This document shows positions 56,461-64,000 of a stretch of DNA of 64,000 nucleotides, in pieces (within the stretch, counting starts at the first letter, position 1; every line of letters starts with the position of its first letter). Below the pieces are notes generated by a model that saw only the letters and a program-made list of their open reading frames with translations, made no database searches and was not told the DNA's origin. The position numbers were made by a program, and so were the translations under genes. The DNA comes from Tahibacter sp042701255. Lineage in GTDB: Bacteria; Pseudomonadota; Gammaproteobacteria; Xanthomonadales; Rhodanobacteraceae. The stretch covers positions 1,054,001-1,118,000 of the forward strand of contig NZ_CP170554.1 of NCBI RefSeq assembly GCF_042701255.1, written 5' to 3'.

Positions 56461-58338
56461 ATGGATCCGCGCCTGATCGGCTACTACAACAGCGAACTGA
56501 ACTACCTGCGCGAGCTCGGCGCCGAGTTCGCCGCGGCCAATCCCAAGATCGCCGCACGCCTGGGCATGCGCGACATCGAGGTCGCCGATCCCTACGTCGA
56601 GCGGCTGCTCGAAGGTTTCAGCTTCCTGACCGCGCGCATCCAGCTCAAGATGGATGCGGAGTTTCCGCGTTTCTCGCAGCGTCTGCTCGAAGTCGTCTAT
56701 CCGAACTACCTCGCGCCGACGCCGGCGATGTGCATCGTCCAGTTCACGCCGGGCGAGATGACCGGCAACCAGGGCGACTCGTTCCGCATCGCGCGCGGCG
56801 AACGCCTGCGCGCGCCGAGCCATGTCGAAGGGCAGAACGGCTGCGAATTCCGCACCGCGCACGACGTCGACCTCTGGCCGCTGCGCGTCACCACGGCGCG
56901 TTTCGAGGGCGTGCCGACCGACGTGCGCGTGAACCGGCTGCGTCAGGATCTGCCGGTCAAGGCCAGCCTGCGTCTGAACTTCCAGTTCAACGCGCCGCTG
57001 AGCGGCAAGAGCCCGCCGCCGGATCGCCTGTCCCTGCATCTGGCCGGCAGCCCGCACATCGCCTCGCGCCTGCACGAGCTGCTCTGCGGCCACGTGCTCG
57101 GCGTGTCGGTGCGCGCGCGCAGCAAGAAGCACGTCGGCGAATGGCGCCAGCTCGGCGCCGCGGCCGTGCAGCCCGAAGGCTTCGACGATGCGCAGGCGCT
57201 GCTGCCGTACAACGGCCGCGGCTTCCAGGGCTATCGCCTGCTGCACGAGTATTTCGCGTTTCCGGCGCGCTACCACTTCGTCGCGCTGGACGGTCTCAGG
57301 AGGGCGCTGGAGGGCTTCGAGGCGCTCGACGGTTTCGAAGTCAGCGTATTGCTCGACCAGGAAGTCGCCGATCTCGAAACCGTCGTCGACGCAACGCATT
57401 TCCTGCTGTTCTGCACGCCGGCCGTCAATCTGATCTCGATGCGCTCGGACCGCATCCAGGTCGGCGACAGCCGCTACGAGCTGCACGTCGTGCCGGACCG
57501 CACGCATCCGCTGAACTACGAGGTCTACAGCATCGAGCAGGTCGAGGGCTTCGGCCGCGACAATGCGATCGAGGCGAAATTCCGGCCGTTCTATTCCAGT
57601 CTGGTCGGCGACCGCGGCAACCACGGCACCTATTTCACGGTGCGGCGCGAACCGCGCCTCGCATCGAGCACGGCCGCGCGTCACGGCGCGCGCACGACCT
57701 ATCTCGGCTCGGAAGTGTTCCTGTCGCTCGTGAATCAGCACGAAGCGCCGTACGGCTCGGGCCTGCGCCAGCTCGGCGTCGACATGACCGTGACCAACCG
57801 CGATCTCGCGATGCTCATGGCCGTCGGCGGACAGCACGATCTCGTGCCGGTGGATTCGGTGCCGGTCAGCGGCGTGCGCGTGCTGCAGGGACCGACGCGG
57901 CCGGTGTCGGCCGTGCCCGAAGGCGAGATCAGCTGGCGACTGATCAGTCATCTCGGCCTGAACTACCAGACCCTGACCGACCTGAGCCCGGAGCAGGGCG
58001 CATTGGCCCTGCGGGAATTGCTGAGCCTCTACACCGTGCTCGGCGACGCGGCCGTCGGGCGCCAGGCCAATGCGGTGCTGCAGACGCGGCTGAATCCGAT
58101 CACGCGGCGCCTGCCCGGTGCGGGCCCAATCACGTTCGGCCGCGGCGTCGGCATCGACGTGACGATCGACGAAAGCCATTTCGCCGGTACGAGCCCGTAT
58201 CTGTTCGGCTCCGTGCTCGAACAGTTCCTCGCGCGGCACGTCGCGCTGAACACGTTCACCGAAACGCGCCTGATCAGCGCGCAGCGCGGACAGCTCGGCC
58301 ATTGGGCGCCGCGCTTCGGACGCAGGCCGGTCGCATGA
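56461..58338 (+). CDS. tssF: Type VI baseplate protein TssF
   Basis: The 625-residue wedge protein of the baseplate. It begins MDPRLIGYYNSELNYLREL with the following EFAAANPKIAARLGM, both family hallmarks, and has VERLLEGFSFLTARIQLKMD. The end, HWAPRFGRRPVA, overlaps the tssG ATG by four bases. Normal length and no defects. Confidence 0.96.
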   Translation: MDPRLIGYYNSELNYLRELGAEFAAANPKIAARLGMRDIEVADPYVERLLEGFSFLTARIQLKMDAEFPRFSQRLLEVVYPNYLAPTPAMCIVQFTPGEMTGNQGDSFRIARGERLRAPSHVEGQNGCEFRTAHDVDLWPLRVTTARFEGVPTDVRVNRLRQDLPVKASLRLNFQFNAPLSGKSPPPDRLSLHLAGSPHIASRLHELLCGHVLGVSVRARSKKHVGEWRQLGAAAVQPEGFDDAQALLPYNGRGFQGYRLLHEYFAFPARYHFVALDGLRRALEGFEALDGFEVSVLLDQEVADLETVVDATHFLLFCTPAVNLISMRSDRIQVGDSRYELHVVPDRTHPLNYEVYSIEQVEGFGRDNAIEAKFRPFYSSLVGDRGNHGTYFTVRREPRLASSTAARHGARTTYLGSEVFLSLVNQHEAPYGSGLRQLGVDMTVTNRDLAMLMAVGGQHDLVPVDSVPVSGVRVLQGPTRPVSAVPEGEISWRLISHLGLNYQTLTDLSPEQGALALRELLSLYTVLGDAAVGRQANAVLQTRLNPITRRLPGAGPITFGRGVGIDVTIDESHFAGTSPYLFGSVLEQFLARHVALNTFTETRLISAQRGQLGHWAPRFGRRPVA

Positions 58339-59411
58339 GCGAACACACGCCGAGCGCGGAGCAGACGCAGCAGATCGCGGCCCTGTGGCAGGCCGTCGAA
58401 GCCGCGCCGCATGCCTACGACCTGTTCGCGCTGCTGCGCCGGATCGAGGCGCTGCATCCGCAGTTCCCGCGCCTGGGCCGCGCCAAGCGGCCGTCGCAGG
58501 AACCGCTGCGCATCGGCCAGGAGCCGTCATCGTTCTTCGCGCCGGCGACCCTGGCGCGCTTCGACGTCACGCGGCGCAACGGCAAGCCCAAGCTCGCGAT
58601 CCACAGCTTCGGCCTGTTCGGGCCGAACGGGCCGCTGCCGCTGGTGCTGACCGAATACGCGCACGAGCGCGCGATCCATCACGGCGACCGCACGCTGATC
58701 GAGTTCGCCGATCTGTTCCATCATCGATTGACCCTGCTGTTCTACCGCGCCTGGGCCGATGCGCAGTCGACCGTGAGCCTGGACCGCCCCGGCGACGAGC
58801 ACTTCACGCGCCACGCCGCGAGCACGATCGCCTACGGGCTCGCCGCGACGCGCGGGCGCGACACGGTGCCCGACCACGCGCGCCTGAATCACGCAGGCCA
58901 TCTCGTGCGCCAGACGCGCAATGCCGAAGGACTCGCGCGGATACTCGCGAACTTCTTCCGCGTGCCCGCGGCGATCGAGGAATACGTCGGCCGCTGGCTG
59001 CCGCTGCCGCGCGACCAGCGTTCGCGGCTCGGTGCGAACCGCGGCAGCCGGCTCGGCGTCGATCTCGTCGCCGGCAATGCGGTGTGGGATCGCCAGCACC
59101 GCTTCCGCGTGCGCCTCGGTCCGATGACGCGCGCATCCTACGAGGACCTGCTGCCGCCGGGCACCGGCCACGGCCAGCTGCTGGACTGGGTGCGCACCTA
59201 CATCGGCATCGAGCTCGACTGGGACGTGCGCCTGGTGCTGCGCCGCGCCGACGTGCCGCAGGCGCGGCTCGGCGGCGATACGCGCCTGGGCTGGACGACC
59301 TGGCTCGGCGCCGCCGCCGCCGCCGCCGCGCGCGACCGCGGCGACCTCGTACTCGATCCCGAACGCATACGGCGCGAACGCGCCGGGCCCGCCGTCGCCG
59401 CGGCGGCTTGA
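58335..59411 (+). CDS. tssG: Type VI baseplate protein TssG
   Basis: A 358-residue baseplate protein partnering with TssF. Signatures are PHAYDLFALLRRIEALHPQF near the start, LAIHSFGLFGPNGPLPLVLTEY, and HRFRVRLGPMTRASYEDLLP later. The ATGA overlap with tssF couples translation. The C-terminus is rich in alanine (LGAAAAAAARDRGD). Confidence 0.95.
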   Translation: MSEHTPSAEQTQQIAALWQAVEAAPHAYDLFALLRRIEALHPQFPRLGRAKRPSQEPLRIGQEPSSFFAPATLARFDVTRRNGKPKLAIHSFGLFGPNGPLPLVLTEYAHERAIHHGDRTLIEFADLFHHRLTLLFYRAWADAQSTVSLDRPGDEHFTRHAASTIAYGLAATRGRDTVPDHARLNHAGHLVRQTRNAEGLARILANFFRVPAAIEEYVGRWLPLPRDQRSRLGANRGSRLGVDLVAGNAVWDRQHRFRVRLGPMTRASYEDLLPPGTGHGQLLDWVRTYIGIELDWDVRLVLRRADVPQARLGGDTRLGWTTWLGAAAAAAARDRGDLVLDPERIRRERAGPAVAAAA

Positions 59412-59458
59412 AAACCACACCGATTTTTCGCCAGACCCCGCACTACGGAATCCGAATC

Positions 59459-60544
59459 ATGTCCAGGCCCGAAACGCGCTTCCCGACCTTCCCGCTGCGT
59501 GCCGCCGCGGCGCTGCTGCTGGCCCTCTACACGGCGGCTGCGTTCGCCGCGCCGCCGCCGGATCCGGCGCTGGCGCAGGCGCTCGACGGCATCTGGCAGG
59601 GCCAGCGTCCGGCCGTGACGCCGCTCAGCGACGCGTTCACGCGCGACCCCTCGGTCGATCCGCCGCGCTATACCGTGCCGGTCAAGGATGCGCCGGCCTA
59701 CATCGCCGTCGACGCCGAGCACGCCGAGATCGAATACGGCCGCAAGGTCTTCGGCGCGAGCGATTCGCCCTGGGGACCGTTCCCGCTGCTCAACACCGAC
59801 GACGCCGAGCTGCTGGAAATCGTGCTGCCGAAGAAGCGCTATCTCGTGGTCGCCGGCATCGGCGCCGGCCTCTACGGCATCGGCGACTGGCAGCGCTTCG
59901 GCTTCCTGCACGTCATCGACACGAGCACGCGCGGCGCGCCGGTGCATTTCCCGCTGTTCGCCGAAGCCGGCCTGCGCGACAAGGTGCTCGGCCGCCTGCC
60001 GAATTCGACGGTGCTGAACTACGCGCGTCTCGTGCCGTCGCGCTGGGCCACGAACACGCAGGTCAACGGTTACGAAGTGCTGCTGTATTCGCTGCTGCCG
60101 CGCGGTCCCGAGCGCGTGATCGGCGACGACGGCCGTCCGCTCGCGTACTCGCTGACGCGCGACGATGCGAATGCGCCGTGGACGCTCGCGCGCACGCCGG
60201 CCACGCCGATCGCGAACGTGCGCGACGACGCCAAGCGTTCGTTCAGTGCGCCGCCGATGAAGAACGCGCTGCCGCCGCCGGCCGCGCCGGCGCCGGTTCC
60301 GGCCGCCGCGACTGCCGCCGCACCCGCGGCCGCCGGCAGCGAAGCCGCCGCGACGCCGGCACCGGCCACGGCCGCCACCGACGATGCGGCCGCGGCGAAG
60401 AAGAAGGCGCGCAAGGACAAGAACGACGCGCGCAAGAAAGAGGTCAAGGACGCGGCGGGCGAGATCGCCAAGGATGCCGCCAAGGATGCGGCCTCCGAAG
60501 CGGCTTCCGACGCGGCCAAGAAAGCCATTCCCTCGATCCGGTGA
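59459..60544 (+). CDS. Secreted or membrane-tethered protein of unknown function inside the type VI operon
   Basis: A 361-residue protein with a signal peptide or anchor helix (residues 13-31, ending AAFAAPPPDP). The middle (about 35-240) is a globular domain with VVAGIGAGLYGIGDWQRFGFL and YARLVPSRWATNTQVNGYEVLL. The tail is low complexity, Ala/Pro then alternating Ala/Lys/Asp (KKKARKDKNDARKKEVKDAA). It lies between tssG and clpV on the same strand, 48 bases behind tssG. It is none of the core Tss proteins, and I do not recognise the family. The periplasmic location would suit a peptidoglycan or envelope accessory role (inference). Confidence 0.7.
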   Translation: MSRPETRFPTFPLRAAAALLLALYTAAAFAAPPPDPALAQALDGIWQGQRPAVTPLSDAFTRDPSVDPPRYTVPVKDAPAYIAVDAEHAEIEYGRKVFGASDSPWGPFPLLNTDDAELLEIVLPKKRYLVVAGIGAGLYGIGDWQRFGFLHVIDTSTRGAPVHFPLFAEAGLRDKVLGRLPNSTVLNYARLVPSRWATNTQVNGYEVLLYSLLPRGPERVIGDDGRPLAYSLTRDDANAPWTLARTPATPIANVRDDAKRSFSAPPMKNALPPPAAPAPVPAAATAAAPAAAGSEAAATPAPATAATDDAAAAKKKARKDKNDARKKEVKDAAGEIAKDAAKDAASEAASDAAKKAIPSIR

Positions 60545-60634
60545 AGGAACGCCGGCAGTCGGCGACGTACCGCATACCTGGCGGCGAACGACGCCGGAAA
60601 CCCCTGAAGCAATGGCGAGACAGGACATCCGACC

Positions 60635-63418
60635 ATGAGTGAAATCAGTCGTACCGCGCTGTTCGGCAAGCTCAATCCGCTGCTCTACAAGGGCGTGGAA
60701 GGTGCTGCCGTGTTCTGCAAGCTGCGCGGCAATCCGTATGTGGAGCTCGTGCACTGGCTGCACCAGCTGCTGCAGAACAACGACAGCGACCTGCACCGCA
60801 TCATCCGCCACTACCAGCTCGACGCGGCGCGTCTGGCCGCCGACATGGTCAAGGCGCTGGACCGCCTGCCCGGCGGCGCGACCGCGATCAACGATCTGTC
60901 CGATCACCTGCAGAACGCGGTCGAGCGCGGCTGGGTCTATGCGACGTTGATGTTCAACCAGAACCAGGTGCGCGGCGCGACCCTGCTGCTGGGTATTCTC
61001 AAAACGCCCAGCCTGCGCACCGTGCTGTATGCGATGAGCAAGGAATTCCAGGCGATCGATCCGGAGAAGTTCTCCAACGAACTGGCCAAGGTCGTCGCCG
61101 GTTCGCCCGAAGACCAGCAGGTCGCGACCGACGGCAGCGGCCTCGATGCGAGCGGTGGTCCCGGCGAAGTCAGCGGCGCGATGGCGCCGGCGCAGCTCGG
61201 CAAGCAGGAAGCGCTGCGCAAGTTCGCCGTCGATCTGACCGAGCGCGCGCGCAACGGCGAGATCGATCCGATCACCGGCCGCGACGACGAGATCCGCCAG
61301 ATCATCGACATTCTGATGCGGCGCCGGCAGAACAATCCGCTGCTGACCGGCGAAGCCGGCGTCGGCAAGACCGCCGTCGTCGAAGGCTTCGCCGTGCGCA
61401 TCGCCAGCGGCGACGTGCCGCCGCAGCTGCAGGAAGTCTCGCTGCTGATGCTCGACATCGGCCTGCTGCAGGCCGGCGCGAGCATGAAGGGCGAGTTCGA
61501 GCAGCGCCTGCGCCAGATCATCGACGAGGTGCAGGCCAGTCCCAAGCCCATCATCCTGTTCATCGACGAAGTGCATACCCTGATCGGCGCCGGCGGCGCC
61601 GCGGGTACCGGCGATGCGGCCAATCTGCTCAAGCCCGCGCTCGCGCGCGGCACCCTGCGCACGATAGGTGCGACGACCTGGAGCGAATACAAGAAGCACA
61701 TCGAGAAGGACCCGGCACTGACGCGGCGCTTCCAGGTCGTGCAGGTCGGCGAGCCCGACGAGGACAAGGCCATCGCGATGGTGCGCGGCATCGTCGCCAT
61801 TCTCGAAAAGCACCACAAGATCACCCTGCTCGACGAAGCCGTGACCGCGGCCGTGCGTCTGTCGCACCGCTACATCCCGGCGCGCCAGCTGCCCGACAAG
61901 GCCGTCAGCCTGCTCGACACCGCCTGCGCGCGCGTGGCCGTGAGTCAGCACACGACGCCGGCCGAGCTCGAGGACTGCACGCGCCGCATCGAGATACTGC
62001 GCACCGAGCAGGGCATCATCGAACGCGAGGATGCGGTCGGTCTCGACGTGAGCGAACGGCGCGAGCGCTGCGAAAGCCGCCTCGCCGCCGAGCTCGAACG
62101 CGAACAGGGACTGCGCGCGCGCTGGGAACAGGAGAACGAACTCGCGACGCGCCTGCTCGATCTGCGCGCGCGGTTGCGCGAACTCGCGGCGGCAGCCAAG
62201 GCGGCGCAGGCCGACGGCAGCGACGCGGCGCCGGCGCAGGCCGCGACGGCGAAGACCGACGGCGACACGGTCGTCGCACCGACGCCGGACCGCGCGTTCC
62301 TGCTCGCCGAACATGCGGCCGTGCAGGCCGAGCTCGACGCGCTGCAGGGCGAGTCGCCGCTGATCCTGCCGGCCGTCGACGAGACCGCGGTCGCTTCGGT
62401 CGTCGCCGACTGGACCGGCATTCCGGTCGGTCGCATGGTGCGCAACGAGATCACCGCGGTGCTGCAGCTCGTCGATACGCTCGACAAGCGCGTCGTCGGT
62501 CAGCGCCACGCGCTGGAGCTCATCACCAAGCGCATCCAGACCGCGCGCGCACGATTGGACAATCCGAACAAGCCGATAGGCGTTTTCATGCTGGTCGGGC
62601 CGTCCGGCGTCGGCAAGACCGAGACCGCGCTGGCGCTGGCCGAAAGCCTCTACGGCGGCGAGCAGAACCTCATCACGATCAACATGAGCGAGTTCCAGGA
62701 GGCGCATACGGTCTCCACGCTCAAGGGCGCGCCGCCGGGCTACGTCGGCTACGGCGAGGGCGGCGTGCTGACCGAAGCCGTGCGGCGCAAGCCGTATTCG
62801 GTCGTGCTGCTCGACGAAGTGGAAAAAGCCCACTCCGACGTGCACGAGCTGTTCTTCCAGGTGTTCGACAAGGGCTGGATGGAAGACGGCGAAGGCCGCG
62901 CGATCGACTTCCGCAACACGATCATCCTGCTGACCTCCAACGTCGGCACCGATCTCGTCATGAAGCTGACCGCCGATCCGGAGCTGTCGCCCGAGCCCGA
63001 GGCCATGAACAAGGCGCTGCGCGAACCGCTGCTGCAGAAATTCCCGCCGGCGTTCCTCGGCCGTCTCGTGACGATTCCGTACTACCCGCTGGCCAACGAC
63101 ACGCTCGCGCGCATCGTGCGGCTGCAGCTGGGCCGCATCCAGAAGCGCATCGCCGAGCAGCACGGCATCGACTTCGGCTACGGCGAGGATGCGGTGCAGC
63201 TCGTGATCAAGCGCTGCACCGAAGTCGAATCCGGCGGCCGCATGATCGACGCGATCCTGACCCATACGGTGCTGCCGACGGTCAGCCGCGAGTTCCTGAG
63301 CTGCCTCGCCGAAGGACGCAAGCTCGCGAGCATCCGCCTCGAAACGGCCGGCGACGATTTCGCCTACCGCTACGGCCATGCCGAAGACGCCGCTGCGACG
63401 GCAGCCGAAACGGTCTGA
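60635..63418 (+). CDS. clpV: Type VI sheath-recycling ATPase ClpV (TssH)
   Basis: The 927-residue AAA+ unfoldase that takes apart contracted sheaths. The N-terminal domain begins ISRTALFGKLNPLLYKGVEG, a ClpV hallmark that binds TssC. Two ATPase modules follow, with Walker A motifs GEAGVGKTAVVEG (K245) and GPSGVGKTETALAL (K661), separated by the coiled middle domain at about 440-560. The LLMLDIGLLQAGASMKGEFE region distinguishes ClpV from ClpB. Start at 60635 is a clear ATG. Confidence 0.97.
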   Translation: MSEISRTALFGKLNPLLYKGVEGAAVFCKLRGNPYVELVHWLHQLLQNNDSDLHRIIRHYQLDAARLAADMVKALDRLPGGATAINDLSDHLQNAVERGWVYATLMFNQNQVRGATLLLGILKTPSLRTVLYAMSKEFQAIDPEKFSNELAKVVAGSPEDQQVATDGSGLDASGGPGEVSGAMAPAQLGKQEALRKFAVDLTERARNGEIDPITGRDDEIRQIIDILMRRRQNNPLLTGEAGVGKTAVVEGFAVRIASGDVPPQLQEVSLLMLDIGLLQAGASMKGEFEQRLRQIIDEVQASPKPIILFIDEVHTLIGAGGAAGTGDAANLLKPALARGTLRTIGATTWSEYKKHIEKDPALTRRFQVVQVGEPDEDKAIAMVRGIVAILEKHHKITLLDEAVTAAVRLSHRYIPARQLPDKAVSLLDTACARVAVSQHTTPAELEDCTRRIEILRTEQGIIEREDAVGLDVSERRERCESRLAAELEREQGLRARWEQENELATRLLDLRARLRELAAAAKAAQADGSDAAPAQAATAKTDGDTVVAPTPDRAFLLAEHAAVQAELDALQGESPLILPAVDETAVASVVADWTGIPVGRMVRNEITAVLQLVDTLDKRVVGQRHALELITKRIQTARARLDNPNKPIGVFMLVGPSGVGKTETALALAESLYGGEQNLITINMSEFQEAHTVSTLKGAPPGYVGYGEGGVLTEAVRRKPYSVVLLDEVEKAHSDVHELFFQVFDKGWMEDGEGRAIDFRNTIILLTSNVGTDLVMKLTADPELSPEPEAMNKALREPLLQKFPPAFLGRLVTIPYYPLANDTLARIVRLQLGRIQKRIAEQHGIDFGYGEDAVQLVIKRCTEVESGGRMIDAILTHTVLPTVSREFLSCLAEGRKLASIRLETAGDDFAYRYGHAEDAAATAAETV

Positions 63419-63438
63419 CTTTTACTCAAGGAGCCGCC

Positions 63439-63966
63439 ATGCCATCCCCGACCCGTCCCGGCCCGCTCGGCATCGACAGCAACAGCTGCGGCATCGACTT
63501 CGGCACCCTGATGCGCGTGGTCACGCCGTGCCCGACCTTCATCGCCGACACGCCGCCGCAGACGGTCACGCCGGCGGCTGCCGGCGGCGTCGCCGGCTAC
63601 AGCGTCGATGCGGCGGTCAAGCATCTCGACGCGAGCGCGCATACCAAGAGCCAGGGCCGCTGCGCGCGCTACGTGCGCGAAGCGATCGAGGCCGGCGGCG
63701 CGAAGATTCCGCTGCCGCGGCCCGTATATGCAAAGGACTACGGCCCGGTGCTGGCCAAGCTCGGTTTCACCAAGGTGCCGGCCGTGGCCTATTCGCCCCA
63801 GCGCGGCGACATCGTCGTGCTGCAGCCGCCGTCGGGACAGGTCGCCGGACACATCGAGATGTACAACGGTTCGAAATGGGTATCGGATTTCATTCAAGGC
63901 ACCGATGTCTATCCGGGCCCGGCCTACCGCAAGGAACAGGTGAGTTATGAAGTCTATCGACCGTAG
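63439..63966 (+). CDS. Putative type VI peptidoglycan amidase effector (CHAP/NlpC-P60-like)
   Basis: A 175-residue cysteine-peptidase-like protein. The nucleophile is probably C75 in KSQGRCARYVREAIEAGG, the catalytic histidine H138 in SGQVAGHIEMYNGSKWVSDF, preceded by the strand GDIVVLQPP, the order found in CHAP and NlpC/P60 amidases. It has no signal peptide, as expected for a cargo exported by the type VI machine. It is 20 bases behind clpV and its end overlaps the next gene by 20 bases, the layout of an effector-immunity pair. Such enzymes cut peptide bonds in the cell wall of rival cells. Not the same as any Tae family I can name for certain. Confidence 0.75.
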   Translation: MPSPTRPGPLGIDSNSCGIDFGTLMRVVTPCPTFIADTPPQTVTPAAAGGVAGYSVDAAVKHLDASAHTKSQGRCARYVREAIEAGGAKIPLPRPVYAKDYGPVLAKLGFTKVPAVAYSPQRGDIVVLQPPSGQVAGHIEMYNGSKWVSDFIQGTDVYPGPAYRKEQVSYEVYRP

Positions 63967-64000
63967 ACCCGCAGCACGCGCGCTGCTGCGCCGCACGGCG
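63947..64000 (+). CDS. Probable immunity gene, 5' end only (cut by window edge)
   Basis: ATG at 63947 lies within the end of the effector gene, with AGGAACAGG just upstream as ribosome site. The 18 codons seen read MKSIDRRPAARALLRRTA, a basic start that could open a signal peptide, as needed for a periplasmic inhibitor of a cell-wall amidase. The rest is outside the window, so the assignment rests on position and the overlap. Confidence 0.45.
   Translation, partial: MKSIDRRPAARALLRRTA

Noticed and set aside
59198..63379. Antisense open frame of about 1390 codons opposite clpV and the upstream gene
   Set aside because: It mirrors the high-GC wobble of real genes on the other strand, has no family resemblance and crosses gene borders. 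Typical shadow in a GC-rich genome.

Overview
The window is chromosomal DNA of a GC-rich gammaproteobacterium. The gene order cutA-dsbD-tlpA-aroQ-accB next to groESL, an OhrR of the Xanthomonas two-cysteine type and dispersed CCCTCCCC repeats point to the Xanthomonadales (Lysobacterales), perhaps a Rhodanobacteraceae or Lysobacteraceae member; that placement is inference. No tRNA, rRNA, transposase or CRISPR array was seen.

Left part (1-7421): a leftward housekeeping run (cutA, dsbD, a TlpA-like thioredoxin, a small unknown gene, aroQ, accB cut by the window edge) and the rightward heat-shock operon groES-groEL, with a CIRCE operator over its promoter and a terminator behind it. A SEC-C motif gene broken by one frameshift follows.

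Pyrimidine catabolism region (8504-24472): a cytosine-deaminase-like amidohydrolase (leftward), then rightward an omega-aminotransferase, an MmsA-type CoA-acylating semialdehyde dehydrogenase, a carbamoyl-amino-acid amidohydrolase (beta-ureidopropionase type), PreT and PreA (dihydropyrimidine dehydrogenase), an NCS1 transporter and a dihydropyrimidinase. Together they can take cytosine or uracil through dihydrouracil, N-carbamoyl-beta-alanine, beta-alanine and malonate semialdehyde to acetyl-CoA. The set is split by an accessory block of about 4 kb (14413-18426) holding a TIR-domain protein, two zinc-ribbon-like proteins, two secreted unknowns and a decayed copy of the 3' end of the amidohydrolase gene.

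Middle (24684-36160): small unknown and secreted proteins, an AsmA-like membrane protein, a GNAT acetyltransferase, an acidic HEAT-like protein, the ohrR-ohr peroxide-response pair with recognisable operators, a 7-bp tandem repeat, a cupin and two adjacent nucleotidyltransferases of the RlaP/COG3541 type. Three paired inverted-repeat (REPIN-like) elements lie at 21.1, 22.9 and 35.8 kb.

Right part (36168-64000): a type VI secretion system in two divergent arms. The left arm holds an FHA protein, a PP2C phosphatase, tssJ, tssK, tssL, tssM and tagF. The right arm holds a PpkA-like kinase, a lipoprotein, tssA, tssB, tssC, hcp, tagJ, tssE, tssF, tssG, a secreted unknown, clpV, and a CHAP/NlpC-like putative amidase effector that overlaps the start of a probable immunity gene at the window edge. 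All core components except VgrG (TssI) are present. Kinase, phosphatase, FHA protein and TagF together indicate a threonine-phosphorylation switch like that of the Pseudomonas aeruginosa H1 system.
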